Notes under the pieces: generated by a model
The model's input: only the letters and a program-made list of their open reading frames with translations
Databases searched by the model: none
Told to the model about the DNA's origin: nothing
Shown here: positions 24,538-36,100 of the stretch, in pieces
Layout: each line of letters starts with the position of its first letter
How positions within the stretch are numbered: position 1 is the first letter of the stretch
NCBI GenBank assembly: GCA_023213395.1
Contig: CM041465.1
Location: 200,887,741-200,951,740, forward strand
Source: Cycas panzhihuaensis
Taxonomy: Eukaryota; Cycadophyta
Direction of reading: 5' to 3'
DNA: 64,000 bases
Made by a program: the position numbers and the translations under genes

Positions 24538-25320
24538 ATGGAGCATATTATACCCAAGATTATCTTCAACAGTAATAACTTCAACAACTAGAAGTCTAAT
24601 ATGGAACTCATTATAATGGTGAATCAACTCTAGGGTATCACTAAGACAGAGGTGGACACAATTCCACTAGATTATAAAGAGCATGTTCATCTCCAAGAGA
24701 AGAAATTTATGGTTGTGGTACTATTGAAACTATCACTAGCACCAAACCAGAGAGCTTTGGTTCACAATCTAGATGAATCTGATGAAATATAGATAAAACT
24801 ATGTGATACGTTTGAGAAGAAGAGGACGAATAGACGTCTTGCCCTGATGTTAGAGTTTCTCAATTTGCATGTGGAAAATGAGAACAATATCAACTCCTGC
24901 CTTAATAAAATAATAAACTTAAAGAACAAGCTAAAAGAACTGAAGCAGAACTCAGTTAATGATGCATTATTATTCACAATAATCATGTTAAAGCTACCGG
25001 TTATATTTGCCACTTTCCAGACCACTTATGGTAGAGACAAAGTGATGGAAGTAGAACATTTGATGGAAACCTAATTCTAGTGGAGGATGTCAAGCTTAAG
25101 TATCATGGAATACTTGGAGGTTCTAATTCAAGTTAGGCCCTAGCCATGAAAACTCAGAGGAAGGAGTCCACTAAGGAGGCAAAGATCACACAAAGGTCAA
25201 GAGAAAGTTTACAAGATAAGAAGAAGTTTAATGGAAAATGTAATTACTACAAGAAAGATGGTCACTATGAGAAGAATTGTTGGTTCAAGTGTCGTGACAA
25301 CCACAAACTTAACTAGGATC
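24538..25320 (+). pseudogene. gag: Copia C gag (decayed)
   Basis: The ATG at 24538 begins MEHIIPKIIFNSNNFNN followed by a stop at the expected Trp. The Gag core is open at 24847-25074 and includes LNLHVENENNINSCLNK. A zinc knuckle near 25240-25290 reads CNYYKKDGHYEKNC: the second Cys is Tyr and the other three ligands remain. A few stops and a frameshift near 25080 kill the gene. Confidence 0.78.
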
Positions 25321-25379
25321 ATAAAGGGAAGAATGTTACTGCTTATTATGTCAGAGTATAGACCTTATCAATTGAATTA

Positions 25380-28300
25380 GATCGAAGACATTATTAGGTG
25401 ATTGACTTTGGAGCAAAGAAGTATATCTCTTACCAGAGGTAAAACTTTGATATAATAATAAAAAATTAGAGTGGTGCAAAAATTATCCTTGGAGATGGTC
25501 ACATCTTACTAGTGGAAGGTATTGATAAAGTATCCATTATAAGAGGTAAGTTTACTAAGATACACTATGTACCCAAGATGAAGTTAAACCTTCTTTCAGC
25601 CCAAGAAATTTACAAATAAGGTATAAAGGTAGAGATCTATGATGATAAATACTTGATTAAGGATCCAAAGAAAAACTTTGCTATCATTGCTATTAGGAAA
25701 GTTAGGGACAACTTCTGGCTATTTGAAAATTTTTAATCTCAAAAGAAGTCTTATGCCTTTATTGCCAGTGCAAATAAAGTGAGTAAACTATGGTACAATC
25801 ACCTCAGAAATCTTAATTATAGGAGCATTGCACTACTGAAGGGATTGAAGATGGTGGAAGGATTGCCATCAGTGTCCTACTCAGATAGTGTTTATGAAGG
25901 ATATATGTATGGCAAGCATCACTGGTACCCTTTTAGTTAGGATAATTCTTGGAGAGCCAAGGAGAAGTTAGAGTTTGTACACTCAGACATAATGGGTCTT
26001 CTTCCTAACCCTTCAATATTTGAAGCTCGGTACACCCTTGTGTTTATGGACAATTACACTAGGAAGGCCTACATCTACTTTCTTAAGAACAATTCAAATA
26101 TATTTGATCACTTCCATGATTAGAAAGCAATGGTAGAAAATAAATATGATAAGAAAATAAAATCTTTAAGAAGTGATAATGGCAAGCAATATGACAACCA
26201 TGCATTCAATCAATTCTATTATGATCATAGTATAAAGCAGGAATTTATAGTCTCGTATATCCCACAATAGAATATTATTACTGAAAGAAAGAAAAAACCA
26301 TACCATGATGGAGATGGCGAGGTGTATGGTCTAAGCTAAAAACCTTGCATTAAATTTTTTGGCAGAAGTTATGGCAACTTTTGTTTATATTTTGAACCAA
26401 GTACCTACTCAAGCAGTTTGTAGCATGACCCTCGAAGAGAAATGGACCAGTGAGAAGCCTATCATTATCCATTTAAGAACTTTTGTGTATATTGAATATG
26501 CCCACATCCTAGATGATACTCGAAAGAAGCTAGATTGGAAGAGCCTAAAGTTCATATTCATGGGGTATTACACTGAGAATAAAGCCTGTAGACTATGGGA
26601 TCCACAAGGGAGAGAAGATTATGGTTAGTTAGGATGTAAAATTTGATAAGTCATCAACGTATCATGTTGAAAAATCATTAGAGGAGCCTTTTTACCCCCC
26701 TTCTCCTATTCCTAGATTCATCAATCGAAGCGGATGATGAGCTAGTCACTAAAACACCTAAGGAAGCAGGACCAAGTGGAACGAGTAATAGTAAGGAGCC
26801 ACCATAAGATGAAGTACCTCCAGCAACAAGTCCTTCAATACCTTTATAGGCAAGGAAGACTCTTAAAGATTCTAGTATGGCGATGCATAACTTGACTAAT
26901 GATAGAAGAACAAGAAGTTAACATGCTAGTCAAACTCTACTGGTAGACACCAATAACTCCAGTGATCCTAATTCATTCAACGAAGCAAAAGGAGATCCAT
27001 ATTGGAGAGTTGCTATGGAGGAGGAGTGTGGTTCTTTGATAAAGAATGATATGTGGGATTTAGTTCCACTCCCTCTGATGAAGAACCATGTTGGATACAA
27101 GTGGGTCTATAAGATGAAGTTCTCCTCTGATGGAGAGATGGATAAGTATAAGGCTAGACTTGTTATGTAGGGATTCAAGTGAAAAGAAGGAATTGACTAT
27201 GAGGAGACATTTGCACTAGTCTCCAAAATGACAATAGTCTGATTATTTATTTCCTTAGCAGCTACTTACAGTTAGGAGTTATACTAGATAGATGTCAAGC
27301 TCGTATTCCTTAATGGAGATCTAAAGGAGGATATCTATATATGATAGCCTCTTGAATTCATTAAGGATGGCTAGGAGCATCTTGTTTGCCATTTGAAGAA
27401 GTTAATCTCTATCATGAAATAAGCACCTCATGCTTGGTATGAAAAGATGAATGCTAATTTGAAAGTTGAAGGTTTCAAGATTTCAGAACTCAACCCAAAC
27501 CTGTATGTGAAGAGAAGAGAGACTTCAATAGTTTCTTGCATGGTGTATATGGATGATTTAATCATCGGTAGTAATTTTATCAAGGCTATTACTAAAGTAA
27601 AATCTAATATGGGAGCTTCATTTTATATGGAAAACTTTACTTCTTGGATATTCAAATTAGGCAGATAGATGACAGGATCATGTTGTTGTAGTCACAATAT
27701 GTAAATAATTTATTGAAGAAATTTAGAATATAGGATTACAAAGCAATTGTAATACCATGTGTAAAAGGTATAAGGTTGGGCAGAAGGATATAACCAAACC
27801 CTCTGTATATGGCATGAAGTATCACCAGTTGGTAGGGAGTCTGATCTATTTACCTCATACTAGGCTAAATATCGCATACATTATTGGATTAGTTTCCCAC
27901 TATATGTATAATCCTTAGGAGCCTCATTTAGTTGTAGTGAAGTGGATTTTAAAGTATCTGAAGGGAACAATCAATCTTGGTCTCAAATACCATCTAGGTG
28001 AAGAGATATGATTACGTGGCTACACATATGCTAATTAGGGAGGAGATTTTGATGATTGGAAATCCACTATTGGATACTTGTTTAGTGTTGGTAATGGGTT
28101 TGTTTTGTGGCAATTAAAGAAGTAGTAGATAGTAGCATTATCTTCTGTAGAGGGTGAATATCAAGGACTCAATGCTGGTGTGAAAGAAGTTATATGGTTG
28201 TAAGGTCTCTTAGAGTTTCTTAGAATTTTCAATAGACATCTAGTTATCTTTGTTGATAATCAGAGTACCATTCACCTATCAAAGAATCTAGAGTTTCATA

Positions 28301-28510
28301 CACATACAAAGTATATTGAGATTCAACATGATTATATTTGTAAATAGATCAAATCAGGGAAGCTATAGGTTGACTATTATTTGAGTGAATTCCAACTTGT
28401 GAACATGTTCACCAAGCCACTCACTATAGATCAATTCATAAAAATGCATACTAGACTAGGACTTGCCAATGTTATCCTTAATGGAGGATGTATCAATAAG
28501 GATAAAGAAG
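25380..28510 (+). pseudogene. pol: Copia C pol: protease, integrase, RT, RNase H (decayed)
   Basis: The protease reads VIDFGAKKYIS near 25390, with the DSG changed to DFG. The pre-integrase region is followed by integrase at about 25960-26620. Its three acidic residues are all kept, in HSDIMG, RSDNGKQY and TERKKK. RT runs from about 26990 to 27670, with EGIDYEETFA, and keeps its catalytic box as YMDD. RNase H runs from about 28010 to 28450 and ends VNMFTKPL. Roughly fifteen stops and several frameshifts interrupt it. Confidence 0.84.
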
Positions 28511-28577
28511 TTATAAATAGTCCTAGCCTTCATGATAACATAGCTATTGTAGTTGGTAGGCTCCCTACATTCACATT

Positions 28578-28586
28578 AAGGGGGGA
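28578..28586 (+). promoter_or_regulatory. Copia C polypurine tract
   Basis: The G-rich run AAGGGGGGA lies immediately before TGTTAACG of the 3' LTR. Confidence 0.85.
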
Positions 28587-28941
28587 TGTTAACGTGGCAG
28601 TTAATTATTAAGCCACTATATTAATGTTAATATGGTTTAACTAAGGTGGTTAAGTGAAAAGGTATGACTTATTCAGAGGGTCACAACCCTAATTGTGTGA
28701 CACCTCTTGGAAGAGTATAAAATCCTTGAGCCATTATACATTTAATGTATCAAGCCATTATGAAATAATCAATGTGATCCATTAAAGATCCTTTTGTGGC
28801 GAGTTTTTCTCGAAAGGGTTTTCCCACATAAATCTTGTATATTGTGCATTTGTTTTCTATGTACACTATTATTTGCTTATTGTGTATGGTGACATATTTT
28901 ACAAATGGGAACATTTGTATATGATTTCATGCTCCTGAACA
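28587..28941 (+). repeat. Copia C 3' LTR
   Basis: It starts TGTTAACGTGG, ends CCTGAACA and is followed by target duplicate ATCCC. The TATA box AGTATAAAATCC is at about 28710-28721. Confidence 0.93.
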
Positions 28942-28946
28942 ATCCC

Positions 28947-31054
28947 ATACCTTCTCACCCTCCTTCACCAAGGCCTTTGTTAAGACCTCATTCTCCTCCT
29001 ATAGAGGGGGTAGAAGATTATAAGTCAACCCATTTCCAGCCTCATTACTCTCCTTCTAGGTTACAAGTTTAGATTCATTCTCCTCACACCATACCTTCTA
29101 TACATGAAGGTACTACTACTATTCTTACCCACAACAATCCTAATCCCTCTCATGTTCCTACTTTAAGTCAAGTGATTTTACGTTCACCTAACCTATAACC
29201 TATCTATTCCTTCATCGCTAGGGTTACCCCCTCTCATCATGCTTCTTCCATGACTCAATTACCACTTTACACATCCCATACCATTTTATCCTAGGCATTA
29301 GACCTCGTGCGTCTTTTCCTAGAGTGTTTAATGTCACTCCTTCTTCTCAAAATATTTCTTATACTTATTATGTCCATCCTTATACCTTAATCAGTCAATC
29401 TCAAGCCTTAGGAGTTACCAACAATGCTTCATCATCACATATTCTTAGGCCCACTTCACAACTAGTTATTTTTCCTTCATTCAATCCTATCCTTCCATAA
29501 TATCCTATGTTGTAAACCAATTCTATGGTTAACCTCACAGGTTGGTTTAATCCTTCATCTATCTCTCCATCCCATTCTATTACCCAATAAGAATTACAAC
29601 AACTTGTTCCTTCATCTATTCATATCCATCCTCCTTACCTCAACGCCCTACCACATTGAGGCCAAGAAACCTTTCCTTGATTATATGAAATCTCCTTTTC
29701 CACATGAGGTGCTTTTATCTTCCATGCCTCTATTCCTTCTTGAGTTACCTAAATTCTTATGTGACTCTTCTCAAGATCTTGCTTCCTACATACAAGCATT
29801 TGTGCTTGCTTGTACAGATTTCATGCTATATGATTATGTCATGATGTGTTTATTCCCTAAATTAATTCAAGGCGATGCCTTGAAATGGTTGTATAGACTT
29901 TCTTTAGCTTTCATCCTCTTGTTTCAACATTTAGTTAATTCCTTTATCAACTATTTTGATGTAATGAGGCCCTTTGAATCAGGCATCAAGTCCTTTTTAG
30001 CCATTAAACAAAACCACAATAAGACCTCTAGAGACTTTGTAAGAAGGTTTTAAGACCAAGTGTACATTTCCCATTCATTTTTTGATCCTATTCCCCTATT
30101 CAATTTGTTCACAATTTCTTTGAGGCGTATGTACATATTAAAGTCCTTAAACTTAGTCCTCAAACTTATGAAGAAGCTAGTGATCACTGTTTAGCTTCAG
30201 AAACATTTAAGATTCAAGTAAGCATTAAGAAAATTAAGAAGCCTATTCCTTCCAAAGAAATTATTCAAACAATGAAGGCTTCCCATCCTAAACCTACTTA
30301 TAATTACCTAATTTCTTCTATCAGATCATTGGAGTGTGCAATCAATACTAAATTACGTGTTAGAGGTCCTTCTTAGAGCCAACCCTCTCAAGAAACAAAA
30401 TTGATCTATCTTACTAAAGGAAGAAAGAGACAAACTCCTCCACAACCTCCTCCTTCTTTCAAAAAGATAAAATGGTATTTGTATCATCAAACGAATGCTC
30501 ATGATAGAAGTGAGTGTTGTATGGTTCATAATATTACCCAAAATAAGAATGTCTAATCAAATTGCTCCTCTAAGTCATCCCAAGATCAAATGATCCATAA
30601 GGATCCTTTGCCTCAACATAATGAGAAAGAAAATAAAGACAATAAAGGCAAGGAAAAGTAGGCTCAAGATGATGAAGGTGAGTCTTCAGGTTCTAATTCA
30701 TCGAAGAAGACTATGAATCCCTCGAATCTTTTAATTAAATGAACTAGTAATCAATCTCACCCACCTCCTAAAGGTGGTGACACCTAGAGAACCATAAATA
30801 TGGTGGAGACAACAAAGAGTATAGGTCCATCTAAATCACTTGATGATTTAATAGTGAGGAATCATGACTCTTTATCTCTAGTACCCCCACGTCCCATGAG
30901 GTTTAGGTCTATTCCCTCCAATTTAAAGGATGGATCATTCTCCTTGGTTGATGAGTTAAAGATCATTCCTATAGGTATTTTAATTATTGATTTATTAAAG
31001 TATTGCCCTGAGCAACATTAACTTCTTTTTAACACATTAGGAATTCTTGTTGTA
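28947..31054 (+). pseudogene. gag: Tat element gag, main part (decayed)
   Basis: This continues the frame from 22695. A Pro-rich stretch (PSHPPSPRPLL) is followed by the conserved Gag core at 29604-30053, 149 codons without a stop. The core reads YIQAFVLACTDFMLYDYVMM, then FPKLIQGDALKWLYRL, and ends TSRDFVRRF, which matches the gypsy Gag family (FP..L.G.A..W...L and LRDY..RF). A degraded zinc-knuckle-like region near 30470-30515 reads YLYHQTNAHDRSEC. A lysine-rich linker follows and leads toward protease. A frameshift lies just after 30053, and several TAG/TAA stops replace likely Gln codons. Copia A2 interrupts it at 31059. Confidence 0.82.
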
Positions 31055-31059
31055 GTTTC

Positions 31060-31441
31060 TGAGAAAACAGTAAGATCTAAATACATATGTCCTAATTCAA
31101 GTATAATAATCAAAATATTGAAAAATATTCAACAAATCAAGAAAATAAGAAAGACATGATCATGCAATGATACAAGTGAATTCGCCACACCATGGGCTCT
31201 CTCTCAGGCAAAGCTTCTGCATTAATCAGAATTCAATGTGTAGTACAAAGGTGTAGGGTAATATCTATAGCCATCTGCCAAGATTATAAAACATTTTGAT
31301 AGGTCGACTTAACGACACTAGAGGTGGATCCGACCTCACTATCCAATGTGCTTTAATTACATAAAAGGGTCCATTAATACCTTATAAACATGAATTTATA
31401 TAAATGAGAAGAAATGGAGGAGATATTACAATGTGTTAACA
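31060..31441 (-). repeat. Copia A2 3' LTR
   Basis: In plus orientation it starts TGAGAAAACAG and ends GTGTTAACA. It aligns to 38230-38613 with few differences and to the A1 LTRs when reversed. Confidence 0.94.
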
Positions 31442-31450
31442 CCCTCCCTT
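31442..31450 (-). promoter_or_regulatory. Copia A2 polypurine tract
   Basis: CCCTCCCTT is the reverse complement of AAGGGAGGG, identical to the A1 tract and abutting the 3' LTR. Confidence 0.85.
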
Positions 31451-31469
31451 AATAGCAACTTCATTTCTT

Positions 31470-32260
31470 TCAATGTTGAGGTTAAGTCTAAACCGTTCAA
31501 ACTTTGGTTTACCAAATACTTTAGTGAAGATGTCTATAACCTAGTCTTCAGTAGGATGGTAGGCAAGATCAACTTCTTCATTTTAGACATGCTCACAGAT
31601 GAAGTGAAAATGGATCTCAATGTGTTTGGTTCTAGCATAGAATATAGGATTCTTCGTCATCTTCAACATACTTTGATTATCAGAGTATAGGATGGTTAGT
31701 GAAGTCTACTCAAGTCCAAGCTCGACGAGAATCTTTTTGAGCCAAATCAACTTAGTTGTAGCATAGATAACTTCTTTATATTCTACTTTAATGGAGGAAA
31801 AGGCAATAGTGGGTTGTTTTTTATAGCTCCATAAGATTACAGCTAAGTTTCTATTAAAATAACAACCTAAAGTTAAATGGCATATATCCTAGCAACCAAC
31901 TTAATCAGCATTTGTATGTCCCTTTGCAATAGGTGATTCAATCTTATTGCACTCAAGTCCAAACTAATGAGTTCCATGAATATATTTAAGTGTCATAGTG
32001 GCTACTTTCCAATGAGATAATTTAGGCTGTAACACATACCTAGAGTAGATCCCTACTACATATGAGATATTTGGGTGAGCATGAGTGAGATAGATGAGAC
32101 TCCCAACTAACTATCAGTATAAAGTGGGATCAAAAGGTTTTCCTTGTTCATCTAGGTTTAACTTGGTTCCTGTCTCCATAGGAATTAGTATAGGCTTGTA
32201 TTTAGTCATCCTAAATCTTTCCAAGAGTTTATTAGCATACTTAGTTTGAGTCAGGAGGAT
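31470..32260 (-). pseudogene. pol: Copia A2 RNase H (decayed)
   Basis: Read on the minus strand, this matches the A1 RNase H region, including the Ser-Ser-x-Glu-type motif region near 31790 and a C-terminal FERFRL stretch near 31490. Several stops interrupt it. It removes the RNA strand during reverse transcription in active members. Confidence 0.75.
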
Positions 32261-32264
32261 TTAT

Positions 32265-33008
32265 CTTAGTTCTTGCCAAACTTCAATTCCAAAGAAGTAA
32301 TGAAGTTGGACAAGGTCAGTCATCTCAAAATTGCTCTTCAACTTTGATTAGAGCCAAGAAATTCCATCTGTCATTGCCAGTGATAGCAAAATCATCCACA
32401 TAAAGTACAATGATAGTGATCAAATCATCTATAACCTGAATATAGAGATTAGGGTCAGGGGGTGAACGATTAAATCCATGCTAAGTGAGAAATGCATCTA
32501 TCTTTGCATACCAGCCACGCGGTGCATGCTTGAGTCCATAAAGGGCTTTCTTGAGTCTATAAACTAAGTGTTCTTGTCCTGGAATAACATAGCCTAGGGG
32601 TTGTTTCAAGAAAACCTCTTCTTTGAGCTCTCCATTAAGGAAAGCACTCTTCATATCCATTTGGTAGATAGGCCATCCAAATTGGGCTACTAAGGACATA
32701 ACCGAATGGAATGTGGTCATGTTAGCTACTGGTGCAAAGGTCTCATCATAGTCAATCCCCTCATGTTGTTTGAAACCTCTTGCAACAAGGTGAGCTTTGT
32801 GACACTCTATGGTACCATCTTCATGGAACTTTATCTTATATAGCCGTCTATAGTCAATTTCTTTCTTCCCAGGTGGCAATTTAGTCAACTCCCAAGTGTC
32901 ATTTTTTAAGATAGAATTCATCTCTTCATCCTTAGTTGCTTTCCAAATTTGGTCTTTGACTACCTTCTCAAATGTGGAAGGTTTAGGAGTTTCAAGGACA
33001 CATGCCAT
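32265..33008 (-). pseudogene. pol: Copia A2 reverse transcriptase (partly open)
   Basis: The segment 32481-33008 is open for 175 codons and carries the N-terminal half of the copia RT. It includes FKQHEGIDYDETFAPVA, QMDMKSAFLNGELKEE and KALYGLKHAPRGWY. The catalytic box, near 32380-32400 and past a stop, reads YVDDFAITGND, so both Asp residues survive. In the longest open stretch the finger and palm motifs are all present. Stops downstream and upstream keep it from forming a full polyprotein. Confidence 0.88.
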
Positions 33009-33389
33009 AAGGGAAAAATTTATAGAGTGTCTTATCTTGGAAGGCCTCTTTGTAGATATGGGAGGAGGAGGAGCATCCTTTAAAAGCTATTGTATGCACT
33101 TAGGAGGTGGTTAAAAGCTGGTGGCTTCCACCTAATGGTCATCAATTGAAATGGGAGGCAAATTTGTACTTACCTGGGTGGATGACAAAGAAGTTGTTGA
33201 AAATGATGATGGACTAGGAGTGTAGAAGTAAGTTGGTATAGGTGGTTCCAAAGTTTATCTAATGGGTCACTTGTGTCATACCAACTTCATCTTCTGTTAT
33301 AATCTAATATGGAGGAGGTATCAATGCCTATAGTTCTTCTGCAAAGATTACATCCTGTGTCATGTAAGCTTGGTTACCAACTATATCAA

Positions 33390-34380
33390 AGACTTTATAG
33401 GCTTTGCAACTAGGTACATAGCCAAGGAAGATGCACTTAAGGCTCTTGTCATCAAGTTTCTTCCTGTTATCTTTTGGAACATGTTTATATGTTGTGCATC
33501 CAAAGATCCCTAAGTAAGCTATAGATGGTTTCTAACTTGACCAAGCTTCTTCAAGAGTAATATTCCTAACCGTAATCATGGGACTTATGTTGGTTAGGTA
33601 AGTAGTTGTGGCAATGTAATCAACCTAAAATCTAACAGCAAGGTTGGCCGCACTAAGCATGGATTTTCGTTTATTGATCAAAGTTTGATTCATCCTTTTA
33701 GCTACACCATTCTGTTGAGGTGTGTGAGGAGTAGAAAATTGATGTCGGATGCCATGTTCTTTACAAATGTTATTGAACTGATTTGAAATATACTAACCAC
33801 CATTATCAGATCTAAGGGTCTTGATTCTCATTCCACTTTCATTTTTAGTAGTAGCTTTGAACTATTTAAATCTGTCTAGGGCTTGATATTTTTTTCTCAA
33901 GAAGTAGACCCATACTTTCCTTGAGAAGTCATCTATAAAGGTTCTAAAATACCAACTACCATTGAGAGATTGGGTGGATATAGGCCCACAAATATTATAA
34001 TGTACCAACTCTAATGGTCATGAAGCTTTCCAAGCATTCTTGGAAGGGAATTTTTCTCTTTGCTGCTTTCCCTTTAGGCATCTCTCATATATGTTCTAAT
34101 ATCTCTTGACTTTGGGTAGGTCATATACCATTTTAAGCCTAGACATGAGATTCAATCTTTGCATATTTAAATGACCTCAGTATTGATACCATAGGTGGTC
34201 TTTGGATCTATTTGTAGTCACTTCATCCTTTGAGTGGGAGCATTCTTCCAGTTCATATATGTAAGGGGACTCTTCCTCAATTACATCCTTCTCCTTATCA
34301 CATTAAGTTGTGTTAGCCATTGAGCAGGATTTGTATTGAGGAGTAGTGGCAAGAGGGACTCCATCTAGCCTATATAAGTC
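33390..34380 (-). pseudogene. pol: Copia A2 integrase (decayed)
   Basis: The integrase core is readable on the minus strand. The first Asp is replaced by Asn (HYNICGP, near 33990). The second remains in RSDNGG (near 33815). The catalytic Glu reads Lys in NGVAKRMNQ (near 33695), the same change as in A1. A C-terminal part with MFGCTTYK-like sequence follows near 33490. Stops are scattered. Confidence 0.82.
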
Positions 34381-34404
34381 ACCAACTTATAACATGATTT
34401 GTAA

Positions 34405-34755
34405 TTATACAAATGCCCTGGGTAAAAGGAGATCTAAGTTTTTCTTATCTATTTGACTGATGGAAAGTAGGTTAATCTTCATACCAAGTACAAAGAACAT
34501 ATTATTAATGTGGTGTCTAATATTGGAGTCCTTCAACGTGATTGGTTCCCTACTAATTTTGGTCACATTGTAAGTCATGTTATCCCCAAATGTGACCATT
34601 TGAGTGTTGATTGGTTGGGTCCCTTCCAATATTTTTTTAGAACCTATCATGTGTCTTGTTTCACCAGAATCAATAAACCATGTGGTCTTATCAAGATGAG
34701 AGGACAATGCTACAAAAAATAGGTTGTGGGAGGAGGAGTCTTGACTATCTTCCAT
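34405..34755 (-). pseudogene. pol: Copia A2 protease and pre-integrase region (open segment)
   Basis: This 116-codon open stretch contains the aspartic protease motif as WFIDSGETRHMIG, with the catalytic Asp kept. The pre-integrase sequence SNIRHHINNMFF follows, up to a stop at 34405. It is the best guide for reading the damaged A1 copy, which copia B splits within this region. Confidence 0.85.
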
Positions 34756-36100
34756 ATTTCCACCTTGTTGTTGATTGTATTATTAGTTAGTCTAATTCCT
34801 ATTTAAGAATCATTTCCTATTTTGAGGTCTTTGACCTTGTGTGACCCTTGGATTCTAATTCTGCTGATAAAATTGGCCTTGAGGTTGATATGATGGCCCC
34901 CCTAGTGGGTAGAAAGGGCCTCCTTATTGTTGAACTGGACCACCATATTGATAATAAGGGTCTTATTATTATGGAAAGGGGGCTCCTTAAGGAGGGCATG
35001 ATCCTCCTTGTTGATAAGAAGCTCCTTGTCTTTGTTGATTATAACTAAGGCCTCCTTAATGGTATGAAGGTACTCTTTGTTGATAATTAGAGGTGGTTGT
35101 TAATAGACTACCCTATATGGTTGGCTCCCTTGGTTTTACAAGGGTTGTAAATTAACTTATCTTCTCCTGTATTCAATAGCTAAGTGTCTAGATTTTCCAC
35201 AGTAGAGACAAGTTATATTTTATTTACCCTACTGATTCTTTTGAGACTTTCCCTGTGGTTGATGCTATAATTATTGAAGTTGTTGATTTAGACAACAGGA
35301 GGAGGAGGTCCCAATAAGATGCTACTAAGTTGGCTATTGATATAACTCTTGTGATATAGAGAGAGAGTCTAAGAGTTAAGCTAGGTCTTGTTGTTGACTA
35401 AACTATTGGGCTACTCTATTAATAGTCTTGTCATTTTCTAAGTTTTGAGTTGTAAAGGTAGGAGCTGAGTCAGATGTCGAAGTCACCCCTAGTCGATTGA
35501 GAATATTTTCCTCTCGAAGCAAGAGCCTCTCAAAGGTTATGAAGTCCATCTTAGATTAGTTGTCATATAACTTAGAGATAAAGGAGTTGTATTCAATGGG
35601 TAAAATATTTATAATGCTTGAGATTAGATCATGGTCAGAAGGTGGATTACCAAGGATAATTAATTGGTTTCTAATAGTTTTGACTTCAGTCAAATGATTT
35701 ATAATGTTTTTGGCAAAATTCATGGCAAATAGGCAAGACTTAAGAGTAAGAGACTTAGATTCATCCTTCCTCTCATAGAGTGAACAAAGTATGGTCCAAG
35801 TTTTATTTAAGCATTGTGTTGTTTCAATATTTTGATCTGCTTAGTATTCAACCACCAAGTGGAGGAAGGATAATGTTATGTTATCCTTAGCTTTAAAGTT
35901 GGTTAGGGATACATGATCAAGTGTAATAGTTTTAGTGGGATCATTTGGATCTTGAGTGGACTTAGGTATGGGTATGTCCCTATTGATATAAGCCCAATAT
36001 TCATTCATAATAAGTAAGATTTTAACTTACTTTTCCAAGGTATAAAGTTATTAGTACCATTGAGTTTGATGCTGTTGGAAAGAAGCATTTGTAATGCCAT
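34756..36100 (-). pseudogene. gag: Copia A2 gag (decayed)
   Basis: The start ATG (codon at 36098-36100) gives MALQMLLSNSIKLNGTNNFI, then PWKSKLKSY, as in copia Gag. The core has FAMNFAKNIINHL- and LLREENILNRLG-like stretches. The zinc knuckle near 35185-35220 keeps CLYCGKSRH, with the last Cys lost. The Gly-Gln-Pro-rich tail lies at about 34840-35060. Stops are mostly at Gln and Trp positions. Confidence 0.8.

Larger units (their letters stand above)
22696..28941 (+). mobile_element. Ty1/copia element C
   Basis: It is 6,246 bases long with ~355-base LTRs. The target ATCCC is duplicated exactly at 22691-22695 and 28942-28946. The 5' LTR has TA for TG at its start. Gag, integrase, RT and RNase H are present, and the catalytic residues of integrase and RT are still readable, but stops interrupt all parts. 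Confidence 0.93.

Noticed and set aside
32896-33114. Plus-strand open frame opposite the A2 RT
   Set aside because: It is an antisense shadow of the RT coding region, which is clearly on the minus strand. The same applies to 34510-34722 and 34848-35048.
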